Part shown: one piece after another, positions 17,107 through 24,909 of the stretch
Layout of the letters: every line of letters starts with the position of its first letter
How positions within the stretch are numbered: position 1 is the stretch's first letter
From: CAIZWU01 sp942492905
GTDB taxonomy: Bacteria; Verrucomicrobiota; Verrucomicrobiia; Verrucomicrobiales; V1-33
Direction: 5' to 3'
DNA: 64,000 bases
NCBI GenBank assembly: GCA_942492905.1
Contig: OW818657.1
Coordinates: 4,774,001 to 4,838,000 of the forward strand
Notes under the pieces: model-generated
Databases searched by the model: none
Seen by the model: only the letters and a program-made list of their open reading frames with translations
Told to the model about the DNA's origin: nothing
Made by a program: the position numbers and the translations under genes

Positions 17107-17526
17107 TCATTCCGAAGGACAACCGGAGAGGCCGAAACGGCGTGCCGTAAGGATAAGCCAGTAGCCGGCCGCCACGATCACATAAAGGCTCATCCAGAAG
17201 GCTTCTTCGCTGCGGGCTGGAACGATCACGGAAAACAGCAGAGCGATGAGACACAACGGAGAAATGATATAAACCAGGAGCGAGCCCAAATATCGGACCC
17301 ATTTGTGCCTTGGACCAATGATTGCGAGGACGCCAACCGCCAGCGGAATCAACATGACCGTACTAAGGATCGTCACCTGCCGCCGCTCAGCCGCCGAAAG
17401 TGGTGAATAGGCCGACATCATCCCCGAAGAAATAGCTAGCCCCAGCCAACAGCTGATGGAGAGCGCAGCGCCAGCTACTGCGCCAACCAACCTCCATGCT
17501 ATTCGGGTTAGTCTCTGCGGACGCAT
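17107..17526 (-). CDS. Small membrane protein of unknown function
   Basis: The 139-residue product starts at the ATG at 17526 (MRPQRLTRIAW). A longer version would need a TTG at 17589. It has about four hydrophobic segments, including VGAVAGAALSISCWLGLAI and LGSLLVYIISPLCLIALLF, and ends in a short polar tail. No family was recognised. Codon and base composition are less GC-rich than in the housekeeping genes, consistent with transferred DNA. It lies 72 bp downstream of another small membrane protein gene on the same strand, within the second R1-genes-R2 module. Confidence 0.5.
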   Translation of the reverse strand: MRPQRLTRIAWRLVGAVAGAALSISCWLGLAISSGMMSAYSPLSAAERRQVTILSTVMLIPLAVGVLAIIGPRHKWVRYLGSLLVYIISPLCLIALLFSVIVPARSEEAFWMSLYVIVAAGYWLILTARRFGLSGCPSE

Positions 17527-17598
17527 ACTCAATAGCGGGTTGGGCGAACGTATAGGCCATCCACGGCGGGGAGGAAAGCTCGAATTCAAATTGAGACG

Positions 17599-18051
17599 CT
17601 ACCCGCCGTTCGATGCTCCGGCTTGTGCCTTGGTTTGAAGAGAGGTTGAGCCTTCTGTCTCAATAAAGAGCCCGATTATAGCCATGACAATATTAAAGCC
17701 GATCCAACTCCGGAATGGCAAAGTATCTCCGTGCCTCCAAAACTCGGTGATCGTCTCCTTGTATCCGAACGGTATCGCCACTGCCCAAAGAATGTGTGTC
17801 ACTAGAGAGATCGTCCAGAATGACTTCGCAGAGACAACCGGGTATCGACCGGTCTTCCAGCGGAAACCCCATCCAAACCAAATCCAGTATCCAACTAAGG
17901 ACAGCGCCGATCCAATTATGCTGAATGCGATATCATGTGACTGATACCCATATTCCGGCATGAGAATGCCAATCGGCAGAAGGACGGCCATCCACGCTAG
18001 AAGCGCCCATCCACAGCCGAGGACAAAGAGGATGGCGACGATGGGTTTCAT
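17599..18051 (-). CDS. Small four-helix membrane protein of unknown function
   Basis: The 150-residue product starts at the ATG at 18051 (MKPIVAILFVLGCGWALLAW), with a GTG at 18060 as the alternative. Four hydrophobic segments are evident, including FSIIGSALSLVGYWIWFGWG and VTHILWAVAIPFG. No motif suggests a reaction. It is the first gene of a two-gene unit whose upstream side is repeat R2 (18079-18235), the same placement as for the exported protein starting at 13312. Confidence 0.5.
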   Translation of the reverse strand: MKPIVAILFVLGCGWALLAWMAVLLPIGILMPEYGYQSHDIAFSIIGSALSLVGYWIWFGWGFRWKTGRYPVVSAKSFWTISLVTHILWAVAIPFGYKETITEFWRHGDTLPFRSWIGFNIVMAIIGLFIETEGSTSLQTKAQAGASNGG

Positions 18052-18078
18052 ATCTTGCACAACTTCGTATTATCCCAA

Positions 18079-18235
18079 CAGGGGTGTTGGCATATCCATT
18101 TCAGGAGGCGGCATGTCCGGAGGGGAGGGTGACCGTCAGAGGGCGGGAGTCCATGAATCTGACTGGACCGGCCTGACCCTATCCGGCGCCTACAGGGTCT
18201 GCAAATGATTCAGGGGGAATCCCCCGAGGCCTGAA
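18079..18235. repeat. Dispersed repeat R2, copy 2
   Basis: This is homologous to 13339-13489, with the shared 21-bp block at 18170-18190. The terminal inverted repeat here is TTCAGG (18209-18214) with CCTGAA (18230-18235), enclosing GGGG-AAT-CCCC. Several bases in the stem differ from copy 1 but pairing is kept, which suggests selection for, or inheritance of, a hairpin. Confidence 0.8.
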
Positions 18236-18406
18236 GGGGCCTGGCCTCCCAGCATCCGGCGCATGGCGCTGAAGCGGTTTTTGGCTTTGTCGAGGGAGAC
18301 GGGGGAAGCGGCGGATGTTTTCGAGGAGTTGGCCCGATGCCGTTTTGCCGCCAAGTGGGTTCCTCCCCGTTCTGGCAGGGGCACTCCAGCCGGGGGAGGT
18401 CATCCG
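18236..18406. other. 171-bp gap between R2 and the ACT gene
   Basis: The stretch is GC-rich. A frame of about 64 codons exists on the minus strand, but I recognise nothing in it. It may be the decayed end of a former insertion or simply a 3' region of the ACT-domain gene. No terminator hairpin with a T run is visible. Confidence 0.35.
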
Positions 18407-18862
18407 TTAGCGGCTGATGTCATTCTGCCGGAGGATTTTGAACCCCTCGGTCTGCATGACGGCCGCTCCCAGCTCAATGTCCTCAAGGTGAAGTGCCAGG
18501 GCGGGCAGCCCGCGGCCTTTGACCAGCAGGGGATAGGCGAAATGGATATTGGTTTCCGCCTGCAGAAAAGCCGTCAGGCAGGTTCCGAGGGCTTCGGCGC
18601 CTTCCTTGAGCTGGACGACGAGGAGGTCGCAGGTGCTGAAGGGAATGCCGCGCTCGATGAAGAGGGTTTCCACGGTCTCCGGGTCGCTGACGATGAGCCG
18701 GGCCACGGTGACATCCACCGAGTCCTGCAGGCTGAGACCAAGCACCAGGACATGGGCATCACCGAGGAGCCGGACCACGCTGAGGAGCGCCCCGGCACGG
18801 TTGATGAGGAAGACGGAGAATTGCTTGACGTAGGGGCCGGCGGCGGCGGTATCGGTTTCCAT
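18407..18862 (-). CDS. ACT-domain protein
   Basis: This 151-residue protein is made of two ACT-like beta-alpha-beta units. The first reads KQFSVFLINRAGALLSVVRLL (N-R-G loop at the ligand site, about residues 14-34). The second covers roughly residues 90-145 (IHFAYPLLV, then GLPALALHLEDIELGAAVM). Stand-alone ACT proteins usually bind amino acids or small ligands and regulate an enzyme. The second repeat resembles ACT proteins annotated as acetolactate-synthase-like, but the ligand cannot be inferred. The overlapping plus-strand frame of 208 codons is rejected as a shadow. Confidence 0.8.
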   Translation of the reverse strand: METDTAAAGPYVKQFSVFLINRAGALLSVVRLLGDAHVLVLGLSLQDSVDVTVARLIVSDPETVETLFIERGIPFSTCDLLVVQLKEGAEALGTCLTAFLQAETNIHFAYPLLVKGRGLPALALHLEDIELGAAVMQTEGFKILRQNDISR

Positions 18863-18972
18863 GCGGGAAGGAGCGGATTGATGAGTTGAGCGGGAAATAA
18901 CGGAACCCCGGAGTGAAGTAAACCGCTGACTGCTCCGGTTTTCCAGAGGTCACTGACGGGACCGTAGTCCTC

Positions 18973-19830
18973 TCACCGGGGAGCAGCAAGGGTGCCGGAG
19001 GCGGCGGGTTCTTCCTCCTGGAGGAGTTCCCCTACCGTATCGCTGAGGAGTTCTGCCGAGCGGCGGAGGCGGTCCGCGGGGTTGGGCACGGGAGCCGAGT
19101 CTTCCGGCCAAAGGCGGCTGAGCCCGGCGAGACGTTTGTGCAGCAGACGGAGGCAGCGGCTGGATTCCGTCCCCACCGGGCTGAGGATCTGCAGGCGGCG
19201 GGTCATCTCGGTGATGAGGGCGGGATCGCCGATGGCGAGGCGCTGGTCGGTCAATTCACGGGCGAGGACGACGGCGTGACAGGTTTGCAGGGTGCGGAGC
19301 CATTGCCCGATGTAAGCAAGGTCCGCCAGTGGTTCGTCCTTTTGGGTGCGCAGGTGGCGGCGGTGGCCCATGCTGAGTTTTTCAATCCCGGTCCCAAGGC
19401 GTTTCCAGTCCGACAGCTCCGCCGCCGCCAGCACCTCGGCGCGCAACTCGGCCATCGGCTCATTCAGACCGAGCGTTTTTTCGATCGTCTCCTCATCCTG
19501 CACCAGATTTCTGATCTGCTGCGAATCCCGCGCCTGGGCTGCCAGGAAGAGATCGGCGGTGACAGCACCGAGCCCCATGGCCGCCTGCTGGCGGCCTTCC
19601 AGGCAACGGGTGACGGTGGTGCGGTAAAGCTGGCGCCATTGGGGACGGGTCGCTTCCGAGAGCCGGCCGTAAAGTTCCGAGGGATACAGGGGCAAAACCG
19701 GGACCGGGACCGCCACCGGGGTGGGCGGGGATTCGGCAGCGGGAGCGGCGGCCTGAGAGGGACCGGCAACCAGGCTGCCGGCCAGCCCCATCATCAGGGG
19801 CAGAGAAAAAAGAAAACCGCGCGGGGACAT
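18973..19830 (-). CDS. Exported helical protein of unknown function
   Basis: The start is taken at the ATG at 19830 (MSPRGFLFSLPLMMG), which gives a good signal peptide ending near GPSQAAA. The mature protein opens with a Pro/Val-rich linker and is then almost wholly alpha-helical (for example QWRQLYRTTVTRCLEGRQQ and MAELRAEVLAAAELSDW). It is 285 residues long. No known domain was seen. The following minus-strand gene is the ACT protein, 110 bp away, and co-transcription is possible. The upstream 281 bp separate it from the divergent SGNH gene. Confidence 0.6.
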   Translation of the reverse strand: MSPRGFLFSLPLMMGLAGSLVAGPSQAAAPAAESPPTPVAVPVPVLPLYPSELYGRLSEATRPQWRQLYRTTVTRCLEGRQQAAMGLGAVTADLFLAAQARDSQQIRNLVQDEETIEKTLGLNEPMAELRAEVLAAAELSDWKRLGTGIEKLSMGHRRHLRTQKDEPLADLAYIGQWLRTLQTCHAVVLARELTDQRLAIGDPALITEMTRRLQILSPVGTESSRCLRLLHKRLAGLSRLWPEDSAPVPNPADRLRRSAELLSDTVGELLQEEEPAASGTLAAPR

Positions 19831-20111
19831 TGGAGCAATGGAAAGGAGCGGTAACCAGCGTGCCAAGGGGATAGATCTGTGCCGGAATTGACAGAAGATT
19901 TAATCCCACGCTGTGCAGGATAATAAACGATTATTAAGCTTGCTGCAATTCCTGTTTCACCGATTCGACATCAGATTTGAAGTTTGGCAAGGTGGAAACG
20001 GCGCGAATCTGGGGCGGTCCTGGATCCGGTTGTTTGGCCGTTGCAAGAAAACCGGATGCTGGGAGCGTTCGCTTGCCGGACCGCCTTCGCCGCGTTTCCT
20101 ACCGCTCTGCC

Positions 20112-22409
20112 ATGATCCCTTTCCGCTTCGTCCGCCGCGCCACTTTGGGCCTGTTCCTGCTGCTGCTGCCAGCCTCCCCGGGCGGGACGGCGGAATTCCG
20201 GCTGACTCCCGTGCAGGAAGCTCATCTGAAGGGACTTCTGCCCCGGACGCTGGCCAAACTGCAGCAGCGTGAGCGGATCCGGGTGGTCTCCGTGGGCGAC
20301 AGTATCAGCACCTTTTACCAACCCCCCGGCTTCCCGCGCTACGACTCCTCCATGGCATGGCAGGGGCGCCTGCTGAGCCGGCTGGGTGGTTATTATTTCT
20401 ACCACGGCACCGAGGATGTGGACCCGCACCGGGAAATCACCGCCAGCCAGAAGGAGGCCACTTCCGCCTGGGCGAGATTTGCCTCGGAAATGGAAACCTG
20501 GCAACGCACCAAACAAGGGAAAGCGCCCCTCGCCCCGGACGCGCTTCGCTTCCGGGCTGATCTGGAATCTCCGGTCACGATGGGCGCGCCGGATTTGGTG
20601 CGCCGCAATACCCCGGGCGCCCAGCAGGGCCTGCCGGGCACCGCGATCCAAATCCATAATCTGGCCCGCGATGGCTCCCAAGCCGCCCAAGCGCTCGAAG
20701 CACTCGGTCCTGAAGCCTTTCCCGCTGCGCCCGCCCCCCCCACCGATCTGGTCACGATTTGTTATGGAGTGAACGATGCGGCAAACAACCTCCCGCTCGA
20801 CAGCTACCGGGCTTTCCTGACGGCGGCAGTGAAATTATGCCAGAAAAATGGTCCCGAAGTGCTCCTGGCCGCGCCGCCCGTCAGTTTTGATGCCGGCGCG
20901 CCCCGCCTCTCGCTTGGACGTACCCGGCCTTATGCCCAGATTGTCAAAGAAGTCGCCCTCGCCACCGGCGTGGCGTTTGTCGACCTTGGCGCGGCCCTCG
21001 TCGAAGGCCCCTCGGACTTGGCCGCCCTGACGGCCAGCGATGCGTTTGCCGCCGCCATCATTCCGGTCACCCGGCATTTCAGCTATCGTTCCGACACCCC
21101 GGATACCCTGCACCCCAACGCGGCCGCCACGCTGATGGCAGGCGAGCGGGCGGCGGGGCAACTGCTGGACGGTCCATCCGGTGGTCCGGTGGAAGTGAGC
21201 GGCAGCGTGGAAATCACCGGCCCCACTGAAGCCATTCTTCAACTGAGGGTCTTCAATCCGACGGCCGCCGCCCGCAGCGTGGTGGTGAGTCCCTTGAGTT
21301 TCCTCGGCTGGCAGCTCAAACCCGGCACCCCGGATGCCGCCTTCAACCTCACGCCCGGGAAAGCCCGGCGCCTCAACCTGGCGCTGGAGCCCAGCACCAG
21401 CGGACCCGCGCCGGACGGCAATGTGATCCGGGGTTCCCTCATCCTGAGCGATGATGACCGGCAACAAATCGTGGATGTGGTGCTGCCGCTGCGCCCCCTG
21501 TCCCTCACCTGGCCGGAAGGCCGTCTGGATGCCGCGTCCGGCGATGTGCTGCTGACGGCGACCCTGACAAATCATTCCCTGGAAGCGGTCAAGGGCACCG
21601 CGCTGGTGCAATGGATGGGCAAGGACCAGCCCCTGCCCTACAGTCTCGAACCAAAACAGTCCATGCCCCTGCCCCTCCGTCTGGCCTTGCCGGACCCCGC
21701 CGGCACCCTCCGCTTTGCCAGCATTGTCGCCGTGCAAATCCCCCTGCCGGACCGGACGCTGCGCTTCGAGCGGCACGTCGAAGGCGTGCGCCATCTGGGA
21801 TTGGAGCAGCGCATCCCGCTGAAACCGGTGGACGCCACGGCGGCGGCCGCTGCCGAAACCGCGCTGACCGCCTTCGCTGATGCCCGCGGGCTTTATTTCT
21901 TCGTGGACGCCCCCTCCACCAGTAGCAGTGCCGGGAAGCCAGGCTCCCCATGGGGTGTCGTGGACGTGCAGATCGACGGGAGGAAAGCTGGGGAAAACGG
22001 CACCCTCGGCTTCGTCGACCGGCTCAGCGCCACCATTCCTTGGACGGATGGCCCCGTCGCCCTCCGCAAAATCCGTCCCGCTGCCTTTGGCCATACTTAC
22101 CACTACGACTACCACCCCGATGGCTTCCGCGTCTCGGCCACCACCCGCCCGGACGGGTCCCGGCGGATCGAATTCAACGTGGCCCGCGTCAACCTGGTCC
22201 AGCACGAATGGTCGCTCGACGGATCCGGCCAGAACTCGCTCGGCTTCAATGTGCGCGTCACGCGGCATGATCCCGTCACCGGCCTGCATATTCCCGCCCA
22301 AACCCAGATCCTGACCGGCTCCGCATTTGGAGGCAACGACGCCCGCAGTCTGACCGTTCTCGAACTCTCCCGCACGCCCTCGGCCCGCTGGTCCCTGCGG
22401 GTTTTTTAA
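20112..22409 (+). CDS. Secreted SGNH/GDSL-family hydrolase with C-terminal beta domains
   Basis: The 765-residue protein starts at the ATG at 20112, with a signal peptide to about residue 27. The SGNH blocks are VVSVGDSISTF (S64 nucleophile), CYGVNDAAN (block III, G-x-N-D) and DTLHPNAAAT (catalytic Asp and His). The family deacylates carbohydrates or lipids in the periplasm or outside the cell. The second half, from about residue 355, is beta-rich and resembles alpha-mannosidase-like or DOMON/CBM9-like sugar-binding modules (VEGVRHLGLEQRIPL). It is not firmly assigned. The last codons form part of a terminator hairpin (22384-22407). Confidence 0.8.
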   Translation: MIPFRFVRRATLGLFLLLLPASPGGTAEFRLTPVQEAHLKGLLPRTLAKLQQRERIRVVSVGDSISTFYQPPGFPRYDSSMAWQGRLLSRLGGYYFYHGTEDVDPHREITASQKEATSAWARFASEMETWQRTKQGKAPLAPDALRFRADLESPVTMGAPDLVRRNTPGAQQGLPGTAIQIHNLARDGSQAAQALEALGPEAFPAAPAPPTDLVTICYGVNDAANNLPLDSYRAFLTAAVKLCQKNGPEVLLAAPPVSFDAGAPRLSLGRTRPYAQIVKEVALATGVAFVDLGAALVEGPSDLAALTASDAFAAAIIPVTRHFSYRSDTPDTLHPNAAATLMAGERAAGQLLDGPSGGPVEVSGSVEITGPTEAILQLRVFNPTAAARSVVVSPLSFLGWQLKPGTPDAAFNLTPGKARRLNLALEPSTSGPAPDGNVIRGSLILSDDDRQQIVDVVLPLRPLSLTWPEGRLDAASGDVLLTATLTNHSLEAVKGTALVQWMGKDQPLPYSLEPKQSMPLPLRLALPDPAGTLRFASIVAVQIPLPDRTLRFERHVEGVRHLGLEQRIPLKPVDATAAAAAETALTAFADARGLYFFVDAPSTSSSAGKPGSPWGVVDVQIDGRKAGENGTLGFVDRLSATIPWTDGPVALRKIRPAAFGHTYHYDYHPDGFRVSATTRPDGSRRIEFNVARVNLVQHEWSLDGSGQNSLGFNVRVTRHDPVTGLHIPAQTQILTGSAFGGNDARSLTVLELSRTPSARWSLRVF
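22384..22407 (+). terminator. Rho-independent terminator overlapping the SGNH stop codon
   Basis: CCCGC (22384-22388) pairs with GCGGG (22397-22401), followed by six T. The T run supplies the last Phe codon and part of the TAA stop, so the terminator is inside the coding sequence. Confidence 0.6.
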
Positions 22410-22504
22410 ATAAACTCCCCCCACAACCCCCTGCCTGCCCAGAAAATCCCTGGACGCGGCCGCCGATCTCCGGCATTCATCCGGCCCCCCGACAATCAAC
22501 CTAC

Positions 22505-23374
22505 ATGGAAAAAAAATTTAACCGCCCCCGTTCCCGCCGTCCCAGCGGGCCTCCCGGCCCACGTTCCGACGGAAACCCCGGCACCGAACCTATGGACCCT
22601 ACCTCCAACTCCCCATCAGGGCACCTTTCTCCCGAAGTCGTGCAGGATATCGCCGAAGCGGCGATGGCCAGCCGCGAGGAAGCTGCCGCCGCCGAAGCCG
22701 CCGCTGCTTCCCCTGTGGCAGAAAACGCCGAATCCACAGCCGTCCCGGAAGTCAAAGCCCTCCCCGGCGAGTCCCTGTCCGGCGATGCCGCCCGCCCTCC
22801 CCGCGATGCCCGCCCTCCCCGGCAGGATCAGCGTGACGCCCGCCCCCCCCGCGATCCCCAGGCCCAGCAACAGGCTGCCCAGCAGCGCCGCGAGGCCGAG
22901 CAGGCCCGCCGGGAAGCGGAACAGGCCCGCCGCGAGCAGGAACGCCTGCGCCGTGACGAGGACCAGCGCCGCCGTCAGGCCGAGCAGGCCCGCCGGGAAA
23001 ATCAGGACCGCGCGCTCCTGCCGATTGATGATCTCTGCACCAAAGCCTGGCAGATCTTCCTCGCCGAAGTCGGAGAAGAAGGCGTCGAACTCTTCCCCGA
23101 CAATGAAGCCCGCGAGCTGACCCGCCGCAGCTTCCGCCTCGCCGAGATTTTCATGCAGGAGGAACTCCGCGTCCGCCGGCCCCCAGCACCGCCCGCCCCC
23201 CCGCAGCGCGAACCCCAGGCCCCCCGTGAACCCCGGTCTCCCCAGAACGGACCCAACGGTCAAGCAGCCGCTCCATCCGAAGCCCCCACCGAGTCCACGG
23301 AAGCGCCTTCTGCCGAAGCCGCCGCTCCAGCCGAAACTCCGGAAGCAACGGCCCCGGACAATACTGAGGCCTGA
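22505..23374 (+). CDS. Low-complexity coiled-coil protein
   Basis: The 289-residue protein is dominated by biased sequence. The N-terminal 110 residues are Pro, Arg and Ala rich. The middle section (about 115-165) is a strongly charged Arg/Glu/Gln helix with repeated AEQARRE units, probably a coiled coil. A short globular part (PIDDLCTKAWQIFLAEVGEEGVELFPD, in two stretches) covers about 170-215, and the tail is Pro/Ala/Glu rich. Only the 45-residue globular part looks conserved. No function can be inferred. It lies 95 bp after the SGNH gene and is followed by its own terminator. Confidence 0.6.
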   Translation: MEKKFNRPRSRRPSGPPGPRSDGNPGTEPMDPTSNSPSGHLSPEVVQDIAEAAMASREEAAAAEAAAASPVAENAESTAVPEVKALPGESLSGDAARPPRDARPPRQDQRDARPPRDPQAQQQAAQQRREAEQARREAEQARREQERLRRDEDQRRRQAEQARRENQDRALLPIDDLCTKAWQIFLAEVGEEGVELFPDNEARELTRRSFRLAEIFMQEELRVRRPPAPPAPPQREPQAPREPRSPQNGPNGQAAAPSEAPTESTEAPSAEAAAPAETPEATAPDNTEA

Positions 23375-23394
23375 GCTTCGCCTCGATTTTCAGA

Positions 23395-23427
23395 CCCGCC
23401 CCGGCCCCGCGCCGCGGCGGGTTTTTT
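23395..23427 (+). terminator. Rho-independent terminator after the coiled-coil gene
   Basis: CCCGCC (23395-23400) pairs with GGCGGG (23416-23421), with further GC pairing in the loop, followed by six T at 23422-23427. It lies 20 bp past the stop at 23374. Confidence 0.75.
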
Positions 23428-23526
23428 CGTTTGATGGTGCCAATCTCCCATCCCAGCCACGCGGGGAATCAAAGTCCCTTTCCACTGCTCGAAACCTTCA
23501 GGAGAGGTTTTGCCCCCGGAGCATCA

Positions 23527-24357
23527 TCAACGTCCGGCAGCCGCGACACCCGGCAACCGGGAGGCGTTGCCCGGGCTATCATCTGTAATCGGAAGCCGGG
23601 CACGCATGTTGAGGCGCTGCGGCGGAATGGCGGTGAGCACGATGTTTTTCACCGGATCGATCAGGTGTTCCCCGTACATCAAAGGAACCACCGTGAACAC
23701 GAGCACGTCCTCACTGGGCCGCTGGATATTGATGACCGCTCCATAGAGGCGTTTTTTGCTGCGGCGGCTGTCGATGTCCAACAAGTCGCCCGGCGAAAAT
23801 TCCACCCCCGGCACCGCAGACCCGGTCGGCAGGACGTATTCCACCACCACATTGCGGTATTCCTTCCCATCCTGATTCACGGCCACGGCCCGGGCCACCA
23901 GACCGCTGGGGAAGAGGTCCTTGTCCGTGAGGGGACGCGCATGCACCACCTTGAACCGGCCGCGCACATAGTATGGTTTCTCGTCCCGGCTTTTGTAATT
24001 GGTGATGTAATTGCGTCGCAGCAGTTCGTTGTGGTTGGCGAGATTCTCCCCGGTGAAGGGATAGAACTTCTGGAACAATTCGGGCGGCGTCAGGCTCTTC
24101 CCCATGGGGATGTCCTTCTCCGTGAAGTGCTTGATCTCCTCCAGACGTTGAATGCGGCTGAGCAGTTGGTAGTTGAAGGCTTTTTCCGGATGCGTGAAAA
24201 CAAAGATACTCCCGATCCAAGAGAAGGCGGCCAGGGCCATGAGAATCACAATCGCCACCGACCACCAAAAAATCCCGCCGTCCGCCTTCTTCACGGCATT
24301 CGCCGCCCGGGTCAGGGAGCCCCTCGGCGCATTCATGAATTCGACGTGCAACTGCAT
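23527..24357 (-). CDS. Membrane-anchored protein of unknown function
   Basis: The 276-residue protein has one transmembrane helix at about residues 31-54 (WWSVAIVILMALAAFSWIG), then a large extracytoplasmic domain. Conserved-looking patches are FNYQLLSRIQRLEEI, KSLTPPELFQKFYPFTGEN and VEFSPGDLLDIDSRRSKK. I recognise no family. It resembles hypothetical proteins of Verrucomicrobiota only in general layout. It begins 32 bp after the IscA-type gene on the same strand. A second ATG at 24336 is equally possible. Confidence 0.6.
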   Translation of the reverse strand: MQLHVEFMNAPRGSLTRAANAVKKADGGIFWWSVAIVILMALAAFSWIGSIFVFTHPEKAFNYQLLSRIQRLEEIKHFTEKDIPMGKSLTPPELFQKFYPFTGENLANHNELLRRNYITNYKSRDEKPYYVRGRFKVVHARPLTDKDLFPSGLVARAVAVNQDGKEYRNVVVEYVLPTGSAVPGVEFSPGDLLDIDSRRSKKRLYGAVINIQRPSEDVLVFTVVPLMYGEHLIDPVKNIVLTAIPPQRLNMRARLPITDDSPGNASRLPGVAAAGR

Positions 24358-24389
24358 GGAAAAGTCCGGTTGGCTGGAGGAAATCGGGT

Positions 24390-24782
24390 TCAGGAGGGCG
24401 TACCGCAGGCTTCGCCGTCCGGCAGCGGCTCCGCCGCGGGGACGGGTCCACCCCGTTCGGCTGGTTCAAAAGAAGTGCCGCAGCCGCAGGAACGGGCCGC
24501 GTTGGGATTGTGGATTTTGAAGCCGCTGTCGTTCAGCGAATCCTCGAAATCGACCTTGGAGCCACGCAGATAGGAAGCACTGGCCGCATCGACGATAAAA
24601 CTGACCCCATCGCGCTCCATCACAAAATCACCTTCCGCAGCTACTCCGATGGTCATGGCATATTGCAGCCCTGCGCAGCCACCACGCTCGATCATCAGGC
24701 GCAGGCCGGACCCGGCGGGCGCCTGCTTTTCGGCCAGGAGTCGGCGGAGTTCAGTGGCAGCTTCGGCAGTGACTTCGATCAT
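24390..24782 (-). CDS. A-type iron-sulfur carrier (IscA/ErpA/HesB family)
   Basis: The 130-residue protein starts at the ATG at 24782. It has the three ligating cysteines of the family: C36 in ERGGCAGLQY, then C99 and C101 in SCGCGTSF. A-type carriers receive Fe-S clusters from a scaffold and hand them to apo-enzymes in the cytosol. The C-terminal 25 residues (rich in Pro, Glu and Gly) extend beyond the usual family end at about 107. The name erpA is possible but cannot be distinguished from iscA or sufA here. It is divergent from mutL. Confidence 0.92.
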   Translation of the reverse strand: MIEVTAEAATELRRLLAEKQAPAGSGLRLMIERGGCAGLQYAMTIGVAAEGDFVMERDGVSFIVDAASASYLRGSKVDFEDSLNDSGFKIHNPNAARSCGCGTSFEPAERGGPVPAAEPLPDGEACGTPS

Positions 24783-24909
24783 GACGGGGATTCCGGGGGG
24801 AAGTTTCCCTGCCTCAGGAGCAGGAAGCTTGAAAATGGATCGGTTCCGGGAATTAACAAGGAAGTTTCCCTTGCCCGGGATGTAATTTTCCCGCCCTATC
24901 CCCCTACGC

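Noticed and set aside
12041..18235. Integron cassette array
   Set aside because: No GTTRRRY/RYYYAAC core pairs are visible in R1 or R2, and there is no integron integrase. The cassette-like layout is reported only as an observation.
18263..18889. 208-codon plus-strand frame
   Set aside because: It lies antisense to the ACT-domain gene, whose protein has clear family features.
19888..19924. Promoter with TTGACA and GATAAT upstream of the SGNH gene
   Set aside because: The spacing between the two boxes is 25 bp, too long for a sigma70 promoter.
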